From Candidatus Enterovibrio altilux (GTDB lineage Bacteria > Pseudomonadota > Gammaproteobacteria > Enterobacterales > Vibrionaceae), in the NCBI RefSeq assembly GCF_002381345.1, contig NZ_CP020660.1, positions 124,001 to 188,000 of the forward strand: a stretch of DNA of 64,000 nt. Reading direction: 5' to 3'. Positions within the stretch are counted from its first letter, which is position 1; every line of letters begins with the position of its first letter. The translations under genes and the position numbers were made by a program. Below the pieces are notes generated by a model. The model did not search any database. It saw only the letters and a program-made list of their open reading frames with translations, and had not been told where the DNA came from. Positions 1 through 11,487 of the stretch are shown here, in pieces.

Positions 1-624
1 TACACACGACATTAACGGTTTTGGCTCATTTGCTAATGCATGAATAATGAGGGTATGATAACTGTAGTTGAGCAGGTGTGAAAATAAAATTAATGAATGC
101 TTACAGATCTCTCAATGTCATTTCAAATATACATTTAACCATGAAAGACGCTATCATGGCTAAATCTCTAAATAAACGAGGTCTCCCATGATTATCTTGC
201 TCCGTTTGATGCCATAGCTGCATAGCTTTTCCATTAATCCAAAATGTTAGTTAGCCATAATTGATTAAAGATTGATTATGCAGCTTCCAGTTAGTTATTT
301 TGTAGTGAAGATTCTTCATAGACCTGAATATTTAAGTGAGCCTAACCGTTTAGAGTATTGATTAAAAATTTAGTTTTCTTATTTAAAAAATAAAGCCGGT
401 TACCATAAATCTTTCCTAGCAGAGACAGCAATGGTTCGAGTCAAAAATTACTGGGAGGGATGTTTTGCCGAAGGAATCACATAACCAGGCTAGTGAAACC
501 GATGCCATGATAAAAGCGTCAAATAAGCTGACATGGTTAGTAAGTGTGCTGAAAATACAAGCAAAAGTTTAATAGTGGATCATATTGAAATTTGTTATCT
601 GCACTCTAATTAAAAAACAAAGCT
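1..624. mobile_element. Decayed IS903-group composite unit, cut by the window edge
   Basis: Bases 1 to about 397 are the left half of an IS5-family (IS903-group) element on the minus strand, ending in a degenerate terminal repeat. They are followed without a gap by the last ~227 bp of another copy on the plus strand, ending at about 624. The family was recognised by translating a mental consensus of the many copies here, which resembles IS903 transposase. No open transposase frame remains. The inverted copy plus plus-strand right end recurs at 4878-6160, 45478-46595 and 56590-57814. Confidence 0.85.
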
Positions 625-670
625 GTGAAAGTGCTCACTGAGGTGATGTCATAGACATATTTAAAAATTT

Positions 671-1585
671 ATGAAAGCAATCGCAATAGATAATTTGGTT
701 AAAGTATATGACACAAGTATAAAAGCGCTGAAAGAAGTATCTTTGACTGTAAAGCAAGGTGATTTCTACGCATTGCTAGGTCCTAATGGGGCGGGTAAAT
801 CTACCCTCATAGGTATCATTAGCTCTTTGGTGAACAAAACATCGGGAAATGTAAAAATTTTTGGATACGATATTGACATTGATCTTGTTGAAGCAAAGAA
901 GCAACTAGGTTTAGTGCCGCAAGAATTTAACTTCAATCAATATGAAAAAGTGCAACAAATTTTATTGAATCAAGCCGGATATTATGGTGTAGATCGTGAC
1001 ACCGCAAGAGTGCGAGCAAAAAAATATCTTTCTTTGCTCGATTTATGGGAGAAACGAAATGAGCCATCGAAAACGCTGTCTGGTGGCATGAAACGTCGTC
1101 TCATGTTAGCAAGAGCATTGATGCATGAGCCAAAGTTACTGATTCTTGATGAACCTACAGCAGGTGTTGATATTGAATTACGCCGTTCAATGTGGACTTT
1201 TTTAAAAGATATGAATGAAAGCGGCATCACTATTATTTTAACAACGCATTATCTTGAAGAGGCGGAAACACTATGCCGAAACATTGGGATTATTAATCGA
1301 GGAGAATTAATTGAAGACACATCTATAACGTTGCTTTTAAAAAAGATAAATATTGAAACGTTCTTGTTAGACGTGGCTCCTCACAGCCAAGTTGTAACGC
1401 TGAATAATGTGAAATGGCAGCAAATTAGTGACAATACTTTAGAAGTGGAAATTCATAAATCCATTGGCCTTAACACAGTTTTTTCGCAATTGACGGAACA
1501 AAAAATTCAAGTTCTTTCGATGCGTAATAAAACAAATAGGCTTGAAGAGTTATTTATAGCTTTGGTACGAAATAGTGTGCTGTGA
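671..1585 (+). CDS. yadG: ABC transporter ATP-binding protein, YadG-like
   Basis: A 304-residue ATPase of the ABC-2 export type, about the length of E. coli YadG (308). Visible motifs: Walker A GPNGAGKS near residue 37, signature LSGGMKRRL near 137, Walker B LLILDEP, and the switch histidine in LTTHYLEEAE. The C-terminal ~80 residues form the usual YadG/CcmA-type extension. In relatives the membrane partner YadH is encoded directly downstream; here an IS remnant starts about 40 bp after the stop and no permease is visible. It is either an orphan or uses a permease encoded elsewhere. The transported substrate is not known for the family. Confidence 0.85.
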   Translation: MKAIAIDNLVKVYDTSIKALKEVSLTVKQGDFYALLGPNGAGKSTLIGIISSLVNKTSGNVKIFGYDIDIDLVEAKKQLGLVPQEFNFNQYEKVQQILLNQAGYYGVDRDTARVRAKKYLSLLDLWEKRNEPSKTLSGGMKRRLMLARALMHEPKLLILDEPTAGVDIELRRSMWTFLKDMNESGITIILTTHYLEEAETLCRNIGIINRGELIEDTSITLLLKKINIETFLLDVAPHSQVVTLNNVKWQQISDNTLEVEIHKSIGLNTVFSQLTEQKIQVLSMRNKTNRLEELFIALVRNSVL

Positions 1586-1626
1586 AGACACAAGTATGAA
1601 TGAAAAAAAATTAAAAGTTAAATATA

Positions 1627-2148
1627 GGCTTTGTTTCTTAAATTATGGAACTGAATTACTAATCTATGCTTTAAACAGCTAAGTTTGCTTACATACTTAG
1701 GTTTATGGACAAATTTTGCTGTAAAATAAACACTTGGGAACAGTATAATCAAACTTTAATTATTCATAGCTCACTAATATTTTGGATTGACATAGACGTC
1801 ATGTAGCTATGGAATTAAATGCAGCTAGTAATAGAGGGAAACGTCGTTTATTTAGCGACTTAGCCATTTTTAGCGGTCGATGTAAATATGCATGAAATAA
1901 TCGCTGCTGGGCTTAATGTATCAAATGTGACTAACGGTGAAGTGCTATCTAGCTTGCTTAAACAGATCCGCCGCAGAATTGATGAAGTATCATGCCATCG
2001 TGCGTACGACACAAGGCAATATTTCGAGTCAAAAAAAACAGTAGGAGAAACATTGAGTCTAAAGGATTAAAATGCCCAAACTAGCGAAATTTTCATCATA
2101 ATAAAAGCAATACATAAGCCAATGGGGCTAAGTGTACTTAAAACGTAA
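1627..2148 (+). mobile_element. IS903-group remnant, internally deleted, plus strand
   Basis: Starts with the terminal repeat (GGCTTTGTTTCTTAA) and follows the IS consensus. A large central part of the transposase region is missing, and the right terminal repeat is lost where the next, opposite copy begins at 2149. A 60-codon frame at 1888-2070 is a shred of transposase, not a gene. Confidence 0.85.
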
Positions 2149-3191
2149 GGCTTTGTTTTTTAATTCGAGTTTATATGACAAATTTCAACATGATTAACGA
2201 TCAAACAATTGTTTTAGGCATACCTAGTTTGGTCAGCTTATTTAAGGATTTTATCATGGTGTAAATTTTGCTAATTTGAGAATTATGCTCTCTTAAGTGC
2301 AATGTTCCTCTTAGTAGTTTTTTGGCTCGCAACATTGCTGTCTTTGATAGAAAATATTGATGGTAACCATACCTCGTTTTTTCAATGCTAATTGGGATCG
2401 TATAACTTCTGTTAACTGAGCGTTAAATTATGCGGATGACTCCGTTTTCAAAAAATTGCCCTTTTTTGCGGTATGAGTAGAATCTATCGCTTAATACGAA
2501 TAATTTCGTAACATTGTTTTGTGTCATCAACACCATCGGCTGATATTTCATTGATTTTTCGGCGGGTTTGTTTGAGTAAGTTAGGTAACCCTTCACCTTC
2601 AATCACATTTGATGCGCTTAACTCAGCAACAATGATTTCATGTGTATTTATATTTATCGCTAAATACAACTTGCGTCTAACTTACTGTTTTTCATCAGTA
2701 TCATACTTTTTTACTTTCCATTTTCCTTCACCGTAGGTTTTGAACCTCAGAGAATCAATGGTTAAGTGTTATATGCTTCTTTTACTTTTAGTCTTAAACG
2801 TGATGTTAACCGTTTTGGATCGCTTGCTAATGCGCGAATAGTGAGGGCATGATAATGGCAGTTTGTAAGTTTAAAAAATAGAATTAATGAATCCTTACAG
2901 ACCTCTTAATGGCATGGAAAATCTGCATTTAACCATGAGGTCCATCGTAATGATTAGGCCATTAAATACATGAGGTTTTCCATGATTATCCGGCTTGGCT
3001 TGATTTCATAGCGGAATAGCTTCTTCATCATTCCAGAATGTTAGCAAGTCACAATTGATTAAAACTTGATTATACTGTTTTCAGTTGGTTGTTTTGTAGC
3101 GAAGATTATGCATAGACCTGAATATTTAAGTGAGCTTAGTTTTTTAGAGTGTTGATTAAAAATTTAGTTCTCTTATTTAAACAATAAAGTC
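2149..3191 (-). mobile_element. IS903-group element, near full length, degenerate, minus strand
   Basis: About 1.04 kb between degenerate terminal repeats, close to the usual ~1.05 kb of IS903-type elements. The transposase frame is broken by many stops and frameshifts; only pieces of about 60 codons stay open. The left boundary abuts the truncated plus-strand copy. Confidence 0.88.
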
Positions 3192-3300
3192 ATTCAGTAA
3201 TAATTATGCTAATTATGCATCTAAAAAGGAAGGACCTGCATGGTTCTTTTCTTTGTCTCATGGTTATAATTATAAAAATTATTTTTTCTGTAAGGCACAT

Positions 3301-4662
3301 ATGCTGTTCTCATACTTTGAAAATGTTCTTGATGCCTACACGTCGCATTCTCGCCAAATCGTCTTGGCTTTTAGTGGCGGCGTCGACTCTAGAGTACTTC
3401 TGGACCTGTTGTCTATATATCGAGATGCTCATCCACAACACCGATATTTAGTGATTCATATTCACCATGGATTGAGCGACGACGCAGATTATTGGATGAA
3501 GCAATGTGAAGTGTGGGTGCACGACGCTGGATTTTGTTTTCAAGGACTCAGAGTGCAAGTGGCTCAACACGGAAAGAATATTGAAAAATCAGCGAGAGAA
3601 GCAAGGTACCGTGCACTTGCTGATAATGTTGATGTAGGTGAATTAATTATTACAGGGCAACATGCTGATGATCAGGTAGAAACCTTTTTATTAGCATTGA
3701 AAAGAGGCAGTGGACCAGCTGGGTTAGCTGCAATGCCATTACTCCGCCTATTAGGGCATGCAAACCTGCTCAGGCCGCTTTTGTCAGTAACGAGAGCAGA
3801 AATTGAATTATATGCAAATTCGAAAGGACTGCATTGGGTTGAGGATAAAAGTAATTTAAACTGTCGCTTTGATCGTAATTTTATTCGTCAATCTTGGTTA
3901 CCGGCAGCAAAAGAGCGTTGGCCAGGTTTAATTAAAGCAGTCAATAGAACTGCGAAGTTGTGCGCAGAACAAGAAGCATTACTTGAAGAACTACTTGCTG
4001 AGCATAGTAAAAAAGTGAACATTGGACTCGGGATTCTGTCATTGACAGCGTTGGCTACTTACTCGAATAGAATGCAATCAGCATTAGTAAGACGGTGGTT
4101 AAAAAAAGTATCTGGATTATCTGCATCCCAGGCTCAATTACAAGAACTATTTGCGTCAGTAATTACCGCATCATATGATGCTAATCCCAAGTTACAGTTA
4201 GGTGAATGGCAAGTTAGACGTTTTCAACAGCGTCTCTATTTAGTGCCTGTATTTAATGATATATTGATGTGGAAAGAGGTAATGACTATTGGCACAGTAA
4301 TGCGCTTACCTGATGGTGCTGGTGAACTATGTTTAGTGCGTAACACAAAAGCTAAATGTTGCAGTAATATTGAATTAAATGTGTATTATAGTTTATCATT
4401 GAGAGAACCTGCGAAAGGTGAAACTATATCAGTAGGATTTAATCCTAAAGGGTTGACTCTCCACCCCTCAGAGCGTCAGAAAAAGCGAAAGTTGAAAAAA
4501 CTGTATCAGGAGTACGGGGTGCCAAGTTGGTTGAGAAGACGGACACCATTGATTTACTATGGCAATCACTTGGCTGCAGTGGCTGATCTTTTCGTGTGTA
4601 AAGGATTTGAAGGCAAAACCTATGACTTAGTCTGGCACAAAAACAAGTACAGAGTGCGTTGA
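3301..4662 (+). CDS. tilS: tRNA(Ile)-lysidine synthase
   Basis: Modifies C34 of the tRNA-Ile CAU anticodon to lysidine, which is essential for reading AUA. The N-terminal PP-loop ATP-binding motif SGGVDS is at residues 25-30, followed by GQHADDQVETFLLALKRGSG and a C-terminal TilS substrate-binding region. I chose the ATG at 3301 (MLFSYFENVL), which gives 453 residues and matches the family N-terminus. The reading frame is open back to 3253, but the extra 16 codons have no family similarity. In enterobacteria tilS lies several genes before proS; here the order tilS-proS is kept, but the intervening genes are replaced by IS DNA. Confidence 0.93.
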   Translation: MLFSYFENVLDAYTSHSRQIVLAFSGGVDSRVLLDLLSIYRDAHPQHRYLVIHIHHGLSDDADYWMKQCEVWVHDAGFCFQGLRVQVAQHGKNIEKSAREARYRALADNVDVGELIITGQHADDQVETFLLALKRGSGPAGLAAMPLLRLLGHANLLRPLLSVTRAEIELYANSKGLHWVEDKSNLNCRFDRNFIRQSWLPAAKERWPGLIKAVNRTAKLCAEQEALLEELLAEHSKKVNIGLGILSLTALATYSNRMQSALVRRWLKKVSGLSASQAQLQELFASVITASYDANPKLQLGEWQVRRFQQRLYLVPVFNDILMWKEVMTIGTVMRLPDGAGELCLVRNTKAKCCSNIELNVYYSLSLREPAKGETISVGFNPKGLTLHPSERQKKRKLKKLYQEYGVPSWLRRRTPLIYYGNHLAAVADLFVCKGFEGKTYDLVWHKNKYRVR

Positions 4663-4877
4663 TCATAATTATTTCCAAAGGTTAGTGTGTACTGGATAAC
4701 AATAAACCGGACCAGAATGAAATAGTTTTCACCTGATGGTTAGTGACATTAATAACTGCTGCTCCTCTACTTGTCGATAGGAATGTGAGAACCAGTAAGG
4801 TCAAAATAATTCTCTGTGTTGTATGCTGTGACGCTAACTTTATTCAAGGTTACCTGTGCGATTTAGCAGATCAAAAT

Positions 4878-6160
4878 AGCTTGGTTTTTTAATTCGAGTA
4901 CAGATGGTAAATCTCAGCATAATTCACTATTAGACTATCACTATTGTTTTAGGCATACTTAGCCTGGTCAGCTTATGTAATGCTTTTATTATGGCGTAAA
5001 TTTCACTAATCTGAGCATTGTTCTCCCTTAAACTCAATGTCCCTACGAGTAATTTTTTTGATTTAAAACATTGCTGTCCTTGATAGGGAATGTATATGGT
5101 AACCATATCTAGTTTTTCAACACCGATTTGAACCGTATAACTTCTGGCAACTGACAACTACATTGCGTGGATGATATCGTTTACATAAAGTTGTTCTTGT
5201 TCTTGGTGGGATGAGTGGAACCGCTCGTTTAATACGAATAGTTTTGTAACATTGTCTAGTATAGTAAGTGCCATCGGCTAATATTTTATTGATTTTTCGG
5301 CAGGTTTGTTTGAGTAAGTTAGGTAGCATGTTATCGTCAGTTACATTTGATGCGCTCAACTTAGCAGCAATTATTTCATGTGTATTTATATCTACCGCTA
5401 AATGTAGTTTGCGTCAGACTCACCGGTACCCATCAGTACCATGCCTTTTTACTTTCCATTCTCCTTTACCGTAGACTTTGAGCCCCGTAAAATCAATAGC
5501 TAAGCGCTGAATGTGTTCTTTATTTTTCACCTTGAACGTGACGCTAATTATTTGGGCTTCCTTGTAATGCATGAACAGTGAGGGCATGACAATCGCAATT
5601 AAGCAAGTTTAAAAACAGAATTAATTTATTTTTGCAAAATTTTTTAATGACATTGAGAATACGCATTTAATCATAATAACCATAGTGTAATGACTAAGTG
5701 GCTAAATAAACGAGGTCTCCTATGATTACTCTGCGTAATTTGATTCCATAGCTGAATAGTTTTTTCATCAATCCAGAATCTTAGTGAGCAACTATTAATT
5801 AAAACTTAATTATACTGCTTCCAGCTAGTTGTTTTGTAATGAAGATTGTTCATAGACTTGAATATTTAAGTGAGCCTAATCGTTTAAAGTATTGGTTGAA
5901 AATTTAGTTTTCTTGTTTAGTAGATGCAACTGATTACTATAAACGTTTCCTATCAAAGATAGTAATGGTTTGAGTCAAAAAACTACTTGTAGAGGCATAG
6001 AACTTAAAGAAGCACACAATTCAGGTTAGTGAAACCGATGGCATGGTAAAAGCATTAAATAAGTTGACAAAACTAGATATGTCTAGCACCAAAGCTATTC
6101 GTCCCATAGTGAATTATGTGGAAATTTGCTATCTAAACTTGAATTAAAAAAAACAGAGCT
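4878..6160. mobile_element. IS903-group composite unit: minus copy plus inverted right end
   Basis: A near full-length minus-strand copy runs from 4878 to about 5931 and is followed directly by the last ~229 bp of a plus-strand copy (5932-6160). Both outer ends are therefore the same (right) end of the IS, giving long inverted termini. The transposase is broken throughout. Confidence 0.88.
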
Positions 6161-6456
6161 CTAACGCATTGAGCGGAAGAATTGAACCATTCGTACTTGT
6201 TTGAAACAATTTAATTTGAAAATAATTTGATATTAAAAGTAGCGAAAATGTCCGACCAAGTGGTTAGTATACCTATTAAAGTTGGCATTATCTTATGAAT
6301 TATCATCAATCCATTGAATACATATTCATGAAATTTATAATTAATAAGCCTGTAATTTGAGTGATAGCTATTGAAGTCTTTTGTGATTAGTGCCGTCACT
6401 GGTAACATAGCAGCTTATATCTTCTACATTATAACCTAGATAAACGGATAGCTTAA
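6161..6456. other. Intergenic region before proS, no gene seen
   Basis: About 300 bp of very AT-rich DNA between the IS unit and proS. Short open frames on the minus strand resemble nothing I recognise. It must hold the proS promoter, but I cannot point to convincing -35/-10 boxes. Confidence 0.5.
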
Positions 6457-8193
6457 ATGCGTACCAGTCAATACCTTCTCTGTACTTTGAAGGAAATTCC
6501 AAATGACGCAGAAATAATTAGCCACCAGTTAATGTTGCGTGGTGGCATGATCCGCAAATTAGCCTCTGGCCTTTACACTTGGATGCCAAGTGGTCTGCGC
6601 GTTCTTCATAAAGTAAAAAAAATTATTCGTGAAGAAATTAATAATGCTGGTGCTATTGAAATTTTAATGCCAGTGGTTCAGCCCTTTGAACTTTGGGAAG
6701 AAACTGGGCGTTTTAAAAAAATGGGGCCTGAGCTTTTACGCTTTACTGACCGCCATGCGCGTCCGTTTGTCCTAAGCCCAACAGCAGAAGAAGTAGTAAC
6801 CAGTCTAGTTCGTAACGAAGTGAACTCTTACAAACAACTCCCCCTGAATTTATATCAAATTCAAACTAAATTTCGGGACGAAATGCGACCACGATTTGGC
6901 GTAATGCGCGCACGTGAATTTTCGATGATGGACGCATACAGCTTTGATCTCGATAAAGCAGGCTTAGAGGCATCTTATCAAGCAATGTACGTTGCGTATT
7001 GCTCTGTATTTGAGCGTATTGGTTTGGACTATCGCTCTGTTCTTGCTGACACTGGTGCTATTGGTGGTTCTGCTTCTCACGAATTTCATGTATTGGCAAA
7101 CAGCGGTGAAGACGTAATTGCATTTTCCTCTGATTCAAATTATGCCGCAAACGTTGAGATGGCTGAGGCTTTAGCACCTAAAGGTAATCGTGCAGTAGCG
7201 ACTCAAAAAATGACACTAGTTGATACATTAAATATAAAAACTATTTCTGAGTTGGTTGAACAATTTAACTTGCCAATTGAAAAAACTATCAAAACGCTGT
7301 TCGTTAAAGCTTCAGAGGAATTTGATGGTGATTTGATTGCGCTTTTGATCCGTGGCGACCATCATTTAAATAAAACTAAAGCAGAGAAATTACCTCAGAT
7401 TGCTAATCCACTTGAGTTTGCTACAGAAGAAGAAATTTATGCCGCTGTCGGCGTAAGTTCAGGTTCTTTGGGTCCAGTGAATTTATCTTTCACTTTTATT
7501 GCAGACCGTAGTGTTGCTGTAATGAGCGATTTTAGTGGCGGAGCGAATATTGAGGACAAACACTACTTTGGTATTAACTGGGAGCGCGACGTTGAATTAG
7601 GTGAAGTTGCTGATATCCGAAGTGTTATTGAAGGTGACCTAAGCCCATGTGGCAAAGGTACGTTGCAATTTCAACGTGGTATCGAAGTAGGTCATATTTT
7701 CCAGTTGGGGACAAACTACTCGGAAAGAATGAATGCTGTTGTCCTCGGTCCTAACGGTAAAAACACTACGCTAGAAATGGGTTGTTATGGTATCGGTGTT
7801 TCTCGTATAATTGCGGCAGCAGTTGAACAAAATCATGACGATAATGGTATTATCTGGCCAGATGCCATAGCACCATTTTCTGTTGCTATTGTTCCTATGA
7901 ATATGCATAAGTCGGCTCTCATATGTGAAGTTGCAAATAAATTGTACACTGATTTAACTGCGGCTGGAATTGAAGTTTTGTTTGACGATCGCAAAGAACG
8001 TCCAGGCGTCATGTTTTCTGATATGGAACTTGTAGGTATCCCTCATACTATTATCATCGGTGAGCGCAGTATGAACAACGGAGTCTTTGAATATAAACAT
8101 CGTCGTGACAGTGAAAAACTACCAATAGAAATTAAAAATATAGTGCAGTATATACGCTTAGTCAGTGGAGGTGATGAATTTATTAATGATTAA
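6457..8193 (+). CDS. proS: Prolyl-tRNA synthetase
   Basis: A 578-residue class II synthetase (E. coli ProS has 572) that charges tRNA-Pro. The N-terminus [19 protein letters not shown] aligns closely with E. coli. Class II motif 2 is in the [25 protein letters not shown] region. The inserted YbaK-like editing domain lies at about residues 225-400, with HYFGIN towards its end, and the C-terminal anticodon-binding domain includes [11 protein letters not shown]. It appears complete. It stands alone between IS remnants. An essential gene, so its intactness amid the decay is expected. Confidence 0.97.
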   Translation: MRTSQYLLCTLKEIPNDAEIISHQLMLRGGMIRKLASGLYTWMPSGLRVLHKVKKIIREEINNAGAIEILMPVVQPFELWEETGRFKKMGPELLRFTDRHARPFVLSPTAEEVVTSLVRNEVNSYKQLPLNLYQIQTKFRDEMRPRFGVMRAREFSMMDAYSFDLDKAGLEASYQAMYVAYCSVFERIGLDYRSVLADTGAIGGSASHEFHVLANSGEDVIAFSSDSNYAANVEMAEALAPKGNRAVATQKMTLVDTLNIKTISELVEQFNLPIEKTIKTLFVKASEEFDGDLIALLIRGDHHLNKTKAEKLPQIANPLEFATEEEIYAAVGVSSGSLGPVNLSFTFIADRSVAVMSDFSGGANIEDKHYFGINWERDVELGEVADIRSVIEGDLSPCGKGTLQFQRGIEVGHIFQLGTNYSERMNAVVLGPNGKNTTLEMGCYGIGVSRIIAAAVEQNHDDNGIIWPDAIAPFSVAIVPMNMHKSALICEVANKLYTDLTAAGIEVLFDDRKERPGVMFSDMELVGIPHTIIIGERSMNNGVFEYKHRRDSEKLPIEIKNIVQYIRLVSGGDEFIND

Positions 8194-8286
8194 ACATCAT
8201 GCTATAAACTATGAAAATTTATCTACCGATAATAAAAACTCAAAATGCAGCATGATAAAACTCGTGTGATGGTTGCTGGCGTGGCC

Positions 8287-9565
8287 TCCTTTGTCTTTTA
8301 ATTCGAGTTCAGAAAGCACACACATCCCAACATGATGAACTATTAAATAATCTCTTTCGTGTTAGGTGCATCTAGTCCTGTTAGCTTATATAACGCTTTC
8401 ATTATGGCGTAGGTTTCGCTAATCTTAACAGTGTGATCCTTTAGGTTCAATGTTTACCCCCAGTAGTTTTTGACTCGAACCATTGTTGTCTATGCTAGGG
8501 AGCATTTATGGTAATCGGCTTTATTTTCTAAATCGAGAACTAAATTTTTAATCAACACTCTAAACAGTTAGATTAACTTAAATATTCAGGTCTACGAACA
8601 AGCTTCGCTACAAAAAATTAATAAAAGCGATATAATCAAACTTTAATTAATAGTGGTTCACTAAGATTTTGGAGTTATGAAGAAGCCATTTAGCGATGGC
8701 GCCAAGTTAAATAGGGTAATTAGTGGGGAAGACGTTGTTTATTTAGCAACTCAGTCATTATTACGGTTCGCATGGTTAACCGCATATTCTCAATGCCATT
8801 AAGAAGTATGCAAAAATGTATTAATTCTATTTTTAGGTTTGCTAAATCACCGTTGCCATGCCACCACTAGTCATATATTAGAAAGCGAACCCAAACGGTT
8901 GCCGCCACCGTTCAAGACGAAAAATAAACGCACTATCCAATTGATTCTAAGGAGCTCAAAGTCTACAGTGCAGGAGAATGGAAAGTAAAGAAGCATAGCA
9001 CTGATGGAAAACAGCGAATCTGGCACAAGTTACATTAAGTGGTAGATATAAATGCGCATGAAATTGTTGCTGCTGAGTTAAGTACATTAAATATGACTGA
9101 TGGTAGCAGTCCTACTTAACTTACTTAAGCTTAAGCAGACCTTGTCAAAAAATCAATTAAATATCAACTGATAGTGTATACGATACCAGGCAATGTCACG
9201 AAACTATTCGCATTAAACGAGCGGTTTCACTCATCCCACGAAGAGAAGGAGCAACTCTTGGGGAGCGAGAGCACTCGCGTAATGTCGCGATCAGTTGTCA
9301 GAAGTTATACGGTTCAAATTAGCATTGTAAAATGAGGTATAATTATTTTAAACGTTTTCTATTAAAGACGGCAATATTCCGATTCAAAGAACGACTAAAA
9401 GGGACATTGATCCTAAGGGATTATAATCCTCAAATTGACGAGATCTGCGCCATAATAAAAGCGTTCAATAAGTTGATAGGGTTGGTATGCCGAAAACGCA
9501 AGCGAAAATTTAATAATGAATGATGTTGAGATTTACGAGCCGCCCTCAAATTAGGAAACAAAGCC
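8287..9565. mobile_element. IS903-group composite unit, mirror orientation
   Basis: A 230-bp minus-strand right-end fragment (8287-8516) joined directly to a near full-length plus-strand copy (8517-9565). It is the mirror image of the unit at 4878-6160, with the same internal junction (TATGGTAATC followed by GGCTTTATT). The transposase frame is broken; a 63-codon shred at 9332-9523 remains. Confidence 0.88.
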
Positions 9566-9597
9566 TTCCATAGAGTAGAGGACGGATTTTTTAATTA

Positions 9598-9718
9598 ATT
9601 ATAAATGTCAGTGAGTCACAATTGGGTAAAACTTGATTATACTATTTCCAGTTGGTTACTCTGTAATGAAGCTTGCCCATAAACCTGAATATTTAAGTGA
9701 ACTTTGCTGTTTAACGCA
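9598..9718 (-). mobile_element. Short IS903-group fragment, left-end part
   Basis: About 120 bp matching the first part of the IS on the minus strand (TCAGTGAGTCACAATTG onward). It lacks the terminal repeat and is followed by the promoter region of the aldehyde dehydrogenase gene. Confidence 0.7.
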
Positions 9719-9867
9719 TAGTAAAAAATCTTGGCATACGGTAGCTGAATCATACTGTGTATTATCTAGTAATAAATTTAAAATTTATTTCTTTTAGCAT
9801 TTCCAAATAAGGTTAACAGAATGTTGTAATTTTACAATTGGTGATAAATACATAAGGAAATAGAGTG

Positions 9868-11364
9868 ATGTCATCTAAACGTTGTAATGATTCCGTTAAG
9901 CAACCTCCTCAGCATGAGTTGGAGGATTGGTTCCATTCATTGAAAGCTGCATATCAGCACGATCCTTTACCAACACTTGCATTGCGAAAGAAACGGCTTA
10001 TGGCTTTGAAAACTCAGTTGCGCCGTTATCAAAATGTATTAGCTGATGCTATAAGTGAAGATTTTGGCGGACGCAGTCATTATGAATCGTTAATGGCGGA
10101 TGTCCTTGGGCCTATTTTGAATATCAATCATGTTTTAAGTCACCTTAGTTCATGGATGCGTCCAAAGCGGCGCCCTACAGAATGGCTGTTCAAGGGCAAT
10201 AAACTGGAAATTAGGTACTATCCGAAAGGCGTGGTGGGTATTGTTTGCCCGTGGAATTTTCCTATATATCTTTCTCTCGGGCCTCTGATTACTGCATTAG
10301 CGGCTGGAAATAGCAGCATGATCAAAATGCCGCCAAATTGTGAAGCTACAACGCAAGTGCTTCAAACAATGCTTAAAGAAATTTATCCAAATGACTTAGT
10401 ATGTGTGGTTTCTGGCAATCACCCTCAAGCAATGACAATTAGTCATTTTTCCTTTGATCATTTTGTATTTACAGGCTCGCCTAATAGTGGCAAAATTATT
10501 ATGGCTAATGCGTCAGCTAACTTAATGCCTATAACATTAGAGCTAGGTGGAAAATCTCCTGCAATTATTTTTGAAGATTATAACATTCAAAAAGCAGCGC
10601 AACGAATTGCCCACGGTAAATGCTTCAATGCAGGGCAACTCTGCATTGCTCCGGACCATGCTTTTGTACCAATAAATAAGGTTAATTATTTCGTAGATGC
10701 ACTAGTTTCAGCATACAATACAATGTATCCCAATATTAAGAATAACCCTGATTGCACATCATTAGTCAATGTTGCTCAATACCAGCGGTTCAAAGCATTA
10801 GTCAATGATGCGATTGTGAAAGGTGCAACTATTACGCTGTGTACCAAAGAGTATGAAAACCGAAGATTACCACTTCACATTGCAACCCATTTGACGCCGA
10901 ATATGCGGATTTGTCAAGAAGAAATTTTTGGCCCATTATTGCCTGTTTTTGGTTACGAAAACCTTGAGGATGTGTTGCAGCACATGACTGAGCGAGAGAA
11001 ACCATTGGCTTGTTATCTTTTTAGCCACAATAAAGTGCAACGTGATTGGGTGCTTGAGCATTCCCACAGTGGTGGTGTAACAATCAATGATTGGGGTTGG
11101 CATGCATTAAATCATTCAGTACCGTTTGGCGGAGTGGGGCATTCCGGTATTGGAAACTATCACGGAGAAGAAGGTTTTAAAGAGTTGAGCCACGCCCGTA
11201 CGGTGCTTCAAATGCGTCGTTGGTTTCCAATTCATGTCTTTACACCACCTTATCGCAATAGAATGCAGAAGCTTGTGATGAAAATGCTCATTGGTAAAGC
11301 GGACTCAACACTTTTGGCCACGCGTAAAAATGAGATAGATTTGAGTTCCACGACTTCTACATAA
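9868..11364 (+). CDS. calB: Aldehyde dehydrogenase, coniferyl-aldehyde dehydrogenase type
   Basis: An NAD(P)-dependent aldehyde dehydrogenase of the class 3/CalB-like group, about 498 residues. Visible: CPWNFP near residue 127, the catalytic glutamate in LELGGKSPAI, and the catalytic cysteine in FNAGQLCIAPDH. A GTG sits directly before the ATG; I prefer the ATG at 9868, with AAGGAA about 10 bases upstream. The C-terminal half carries EEIFGPLLPV and PFGGVGHSGIG. The real substrate is unknown; marine relatives are annotated from sequence as coniferyl-aldehyde dehydrogenases and may act on aliphatic or aromatic aldehydes. It stands alone with IS DNA on both sides. Confidence 0.85.
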   Translation: MSSKRCNDSVKQPPQHELEDWFHSLKAAYQHDPLPTLALRKKRLMALKTQLRRYQNVLADAISEDFGGRSHYESLMADVLGPILNINHVLSHLSSWMRPKRRPTEWLFKGNKLEIRYYPKGVVGIVCPWNFPIYLSLGPLITALAAGNSSMIKMPPNCEATTQVLQTMLKEIYPNDLVCVVSGNHPQAMTISHFSFDHFVFTGSPNSGKIIMANASANLMPITLELGGKSPAIIFEDYNIQKAAQRIAHGKCFNAGQLCIAPDHAFVPINKVNYFVDALVSAYNTMYPNIKNNPDCTSLVNVAQYQRFKALVNDAIVKGATITLCTKEYENRRLPLHIATHLTPNMRICQEEIFGPLLPVFGYENLEDVLQHMTEREKPLACYLFSHNKVQRDWVLEHSHSGGVTINDWGWHALNHSVPFGGVGHSGIGNYHGEEGFKELSHARTVLQMRRWFPIHVFTPPYRNRMQKLVMKMLIGKADSTLLATRKNEIDLSSTTST

Positions 11365-11487
11365 AATGACGTACTGCAACTAAAATAAGAGTAGGACAAG
11401 GAGTGTAAGTAATGCATAACTTGATCTGACTTCAAAGAAGAAAGGAACTAAAGACTAAAGTTGCTGATCCTGTTTGTATTAGATTGA

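Noticed and set aside
1888-2070. Small ORFs such as 1888-2070, 2484-2669, 11792-12034, 28959-29228, 30730-30927 and 46028-46216 as genes
   Set aside because: They are pieces of one decayed IS903-type transposase, recognised by motifs such as LLKQTRRKINEISADG and FINSVFKL, and none is complete.
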